From JABDFW01 sp035550215 (GTDB lineage Bacteria > Bacteroidota > Bacteroidia > Chitinophagales > Chitinophagaceae), in the NCBI GenBank assembly GCA_035550215.1, contig DASZPM010000008.1:124001-188000 (forward strand): DNA of 64,000 nt, read 5' to 3'. The translations under genes and the position numbers were made by a program. Below, in pieces: positions 62,034 to 64,000 of the stretch. Under the pieces are notes generated by a model that saw only the letters and a list, made by a program, of their open reading frames with translations, had not been told where the DNA came from and ran no database searches. Within the stretch, counting starts at the first letter, position 1. Each line of letters starts with the position of its first letter.

Positions 62034-62951
62034 TTATACTACCTGCACACTCATCTGTTCCAGCAACTTGTTAAGTTCTTCAAGGGAATAATATTCAATT
62101 GTAATGCTGCCGTGCCCGCTTTTGCTGTGTGCAAGTTTAACTTTTGTAGCAAAATGAGATGCTAAATTATCTTCAATTCTTTTATACGCAGGTGGCAAGG
62201 TGGATTTTGCAGAAGATTTAACACCGGCCTTCTCCTTATACATCCTCCGTACCAGTTCTTCCGTTTGCCTAACGTTTAACTGTTTGTTCTTTATTTCTTC
62301 AAAAACGTATAACTGCCGGTCAACAGTGTCTATATTTATCAAAGCCCTCGCATGGCCCATGCTAAGGCTTCCGTTACGTACCGCCAGTTGTATGCCGGGG
62401 GGCAATTTCAGCAACCGTATATAGTTGGTAACGGTGCTTCTTTCCTTGCCCATGCGCTCGGCAACCTGTTCCTGGGTATAATGCAACTCGTCCATCATAC
62501 GCTTATAACTAAGCGATATTTCAATAGCATTCAGGTCTTCACGCTGCAAATTTTCCAGCAATGCCAGCTCCAGTAACTCATTATCATTTGCCTGCCTTAT
62601 ATAAGCCGGTATATCTTTAAGCCCGGCAATTTTTGCCGCTCTAAACCTTCTTTCTCCCGCAATAAGCTGGTATTTTCCGCTCGGCAGTTTGGAAATAGTT
62701 AGCGGCTGAATAATGTCATGCAGCTTTATAGAGGCGGCAAGTTCATTTAATGCCTGCTCATCAAAATCATGTCTTGGGTTTTTAGGGTTGGTTTGTATAT
62801 TATCCAGTGGTATTCTCGTAACACTTGTTACCTGTTCAACAACAGCGGTTTTTAATGAGCCGCCTGTTGTTTTAAGGTCTGCGTCAATATTCTGCAGCAG
62901 GCTGCGTATGCCTTTGCCTAATGCTTCTTTATTTTGCTTTGGAGTTGTCAT
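62034..62951 (-). CDS. parB: Chromosome partitioning protein ParB (Spo0J)
   Basis: 305 residues. N-terminal CTPase/ParB-Srx domain with IPLDNIQTNPKNPRHDFDEQAL near 50 and the GERRFRA CTP/DNA clamp motif near 103, then the helix-turn-helix YTQEQVAERMGKERSTVTNYIRLLKLP near 160, and a C-terminal dimer domain (SITIEYYSLEELNKLLEQMS). It loads onto parS sites and spreads to segregate the origin region. Downstream of parA by 75 bases. I find no CACGTG-type parS core in the window. Confidence 0.97.
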   Translation of the reverse strand: MTTPKQNKEALGKGIRSLLQNIDADLKTTGGSLKTAVVEQVTSVTRIPLDNIQTNPKNPRHDFDEQALNELAASIKLHDIIQPLTISKLPSGKYQLIAGERRFRAAKIAGLKDIPAYIRQANDNELLELALLENLQREDLNAIEISLSYKRMMDELHYTQEQVAERMGKERSTVTNYIRLLKLPPGIQLAVRNGSLSMGHARALINIDTVDRQLYVFEEIKNKQLNVRQTEELVRRMYKEKAGVKSSAKSTLPPAYKRIEDNLASHFATKVKLAHSKSGHGSITIEYYSLEELNKLLEQMSVQVV

Positions 62952-63026
62952 GTTTCTGCGTAGCTTAAAGCCTGGTACCCCGGGCTTTTTAATTAGTTTA
63001 TTTTAGTTGAACGTCATGTAGCGCTT

Positions 63027-63827
63027 TTATTCCAGTATGCGTTCTTTATTACTCATCTTCGTTAAATCGTTCTTTTGCAACACTTCCTTGGCCAGGTTAA
63101 GATAATTTACTGCGCCCTTACTTTCGGCATCATACAGCACTACCGGTTTGCCTACACTCGGGGCCTCGCTTAACCGGGTGTTGCGGTGTATTATGGTTAC
63201 AAAAACCATCTCATCAAAATGTCTTCTCACTTCACTTACTACTTGGTTACACAGCCGCAGGCGGCCATCATACATTGTCATCAATATCCCCTCAATCTGC
63301 AGTTGCGGGTTAAGCCTGTTCTGCACTATTTTTATGGTGTTAAGCAGCTTGCCCAACCCCTCCAGCGCAAAAAACTCGCATTGCACCGGTACTATTACGC
63401 TGTCTGCGGCAGTAAGCGCATTTACCGTTATCAGCCCCAATGAAGGTGAACAATCTATCACAACAAAATCATAATTATCTCTTATTGGCTCCAGCACCGA
63501 TTTCAGCATCATTTCCCTGTTGGGATAATTTATCATTTCAATTTCCGCGCCAACAAGGTCGATATGGGAAGGGATAAGGTCAAGGTTTGGAATATCGCTT
63601 TTCAGCACAACATCTGCCGCTGGCGTGCTGTTTACCATACAATCGTACAGGCTTATGTTTATATTATGCAGGTCAAAACCAACCCCTGTGGTGCTGTTTG
63701 CCTGCGGGTCTGCGTCAACCAGCAATGTTTTATATTCAAGTACGGCAAGGCTTGCGGCTAAGTTAATAGCCGTAGTGGTTTTACCTACCCCACCTTTTTG
63801 ATTTGCTACACCAATTATCCTACCCAT
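63027..63827 (-). CDS. parA: Chromosome partitioning ATPase ParA (Soj)
   Basis: 266 residues. Deviant Walker A NQKGGVGKTTTAINLAASLA near residue 9 with the two lysines, VDADPQANST near 38, and VVIDCSPSLGL near 120 (Walker B). It forms ATP-dependent gradients on the nucleoid to move ParB-parS complexes. First of parA-parB-DUF5683-dapB on the reverse strand. The start ATG at 63827 is followed by the invariant GRIIGVANQKGG opening. A palindrome lies just upstream. Confidence 0.98.
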   Translation of the reverse strand: MGRIIGVANQKGGVGKTTTAINLAASLAVLEYKTLLVDADPQANSTTGVGFDLHNINISLYDCMVNSTPAADVVLKSDIPNLDLIPSHIDLVGAEIEMINYPNREMMLKSVLEPIRDNYDFVVIDCSPSLGLITVNALTAADSVIVPVQCEFFALEGLGKLLNTIKIVQNRLNPQLQIEGILMTMYDGRLRLCNQVVSEVRRHFDEMVFVTIIHRNTRLSEAPSVGKPVVLYDAESKGAVNYLNLAKEVLQKNDLTKMSNKERILE

Positions 63828-63831
63828 ACTG

Positions 63832-63846
63832 TGTCCATACAGGACA
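63832..63846. promoter_or_regulatory. Palindrome TGTCC-ATACA-GGACA upstream of parA
   Basis: Perfect 5-bp arms with a 5-base spacer, 4 bases before the parA ATG, partly overlapping a direct repeat of CCATAC (63825-63830 and 63835-63840). It could be an autoregulatory operator. The rest of the stretch to the right edge (63847-64000) is A/T-rich, and I see no gene in it. Confidence 0.35.
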
Positions 63847-64000
63847 ATTTATTTTGTTATAATCTAATAATGCTGTCGCTAATATAAAAATTCAATCGTT
63901 TACCTGTTACCCGGCATGTTTAAAACGGGAGGGCGGCAAAAATAATTTTTCAAGCGCATTTTACCACAACAATATTAGTTTTTTAGGTTTATTTGGGCAG

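Noticed and set aside
63828..64000. Chromosomal origin next to parA
   Set aside because: No DnaA-box cluster, dnaA gene or parS-like CACGTG core can be seen in the remaining bases.

Overview
The window looks like a chromosomal segment of a member of the Bacteroidota, most likely the family Chitinophagaceae or a close relative. The grounds are: many exact TAnnTTTG -7 promoter boxes in front of genes, Bacteroidota-typical families (DUF3667, DUF5683, HYC_CC_PP, DUF3347, CarboxypepD_reg-type TonB receptors, tetratricopeptide histidine kinases without input domains), and the parA-parB-DUF5683-dapB order at the right edge. The family-level assignment is inference. I see no rRNA, tRNA, CRISPR array or prophage.

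Layout. 1-12.7 kb is ordinary chromosome: a GT2 glycosyltransferase cut by the left edge, tpiA, a DUF3667 membrane protein, a flippase and a GT4 glycosyltransferase, lepA, a sugar nucleotidyltransferase, a PLP desulfhydrase-like enzyme, lipB, an NTF2-like protein and a methyltransferase. 12.7-15.4 kb is an A/T-rich insert with two overlapping genes, an ABC-type ATPase (RloA-like) and an RloB-family protein, the composition of an anti-phage defence pair. 15.4-23.6 kb holds mixed single genes, including a degenerate receiver protein upstream of a TsdA-like dihaem cytochrome c, a gamma-glutamyltransferase, a SemiSWEET and a two-domain thioredoxin fusion.

23.7-41.4 kb is a pentose and glycan utilisation locus. 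The forward arm is araB-araD-araA, a sodium/solute symporter, a GH51 arabinofuranosidase and an aldose epimerase. The reverse arm is a GH13, a GH31, an IlvD/Edd sugar-acid dehydratase, an SDR and an SMP-30 lactonase, with a divergent AraC-type regulator at its head. The forward arm is the isomerase route for L-arabinose. The reverse arm contains most of an oxidative aldose-aldonolactone-aldonate-2-keto-3-deoxy acid route, but the last enzymes are not in the window. Between araA and the symporter sits a four-helix-bundle gene bracketed by inverted arrays of a degenerate 7-bp unit, which looks like a small insertion.

41.5-53.7 kb has a DUF2339/DUF3999 envelope pair, an alditol-oxidase-like flavoprotein and a reverse-strand copper-type cluster (TonB receptor, TPR-like secreted protein, HYC_CC_PP protein, DUF3347 protein, and a multicopper oxidase whose C terminus looks like a CopB-type barrel) with a divergent MarR regulator. 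53.7-64 kb has a BioF-like synthase, an Rrf2 regulator with a cysteine cluster, a small barrel protein, two tandem paralogous histidine kinases with one LuxR-type response regulator, then dapB, a DUF5683 protein, parB and parA.

The observations most worth a second look are the heptamer-flanked four-helix-bundle insertion, the RloA/RloB pair, the CopA-CopB fusion, the pseudo-receiver next to a TsdA-like cytochrome, and promoter boxes so close to start codons (lipB, lepA, the GT2 gene) that leaderless mRNAs are predicted.
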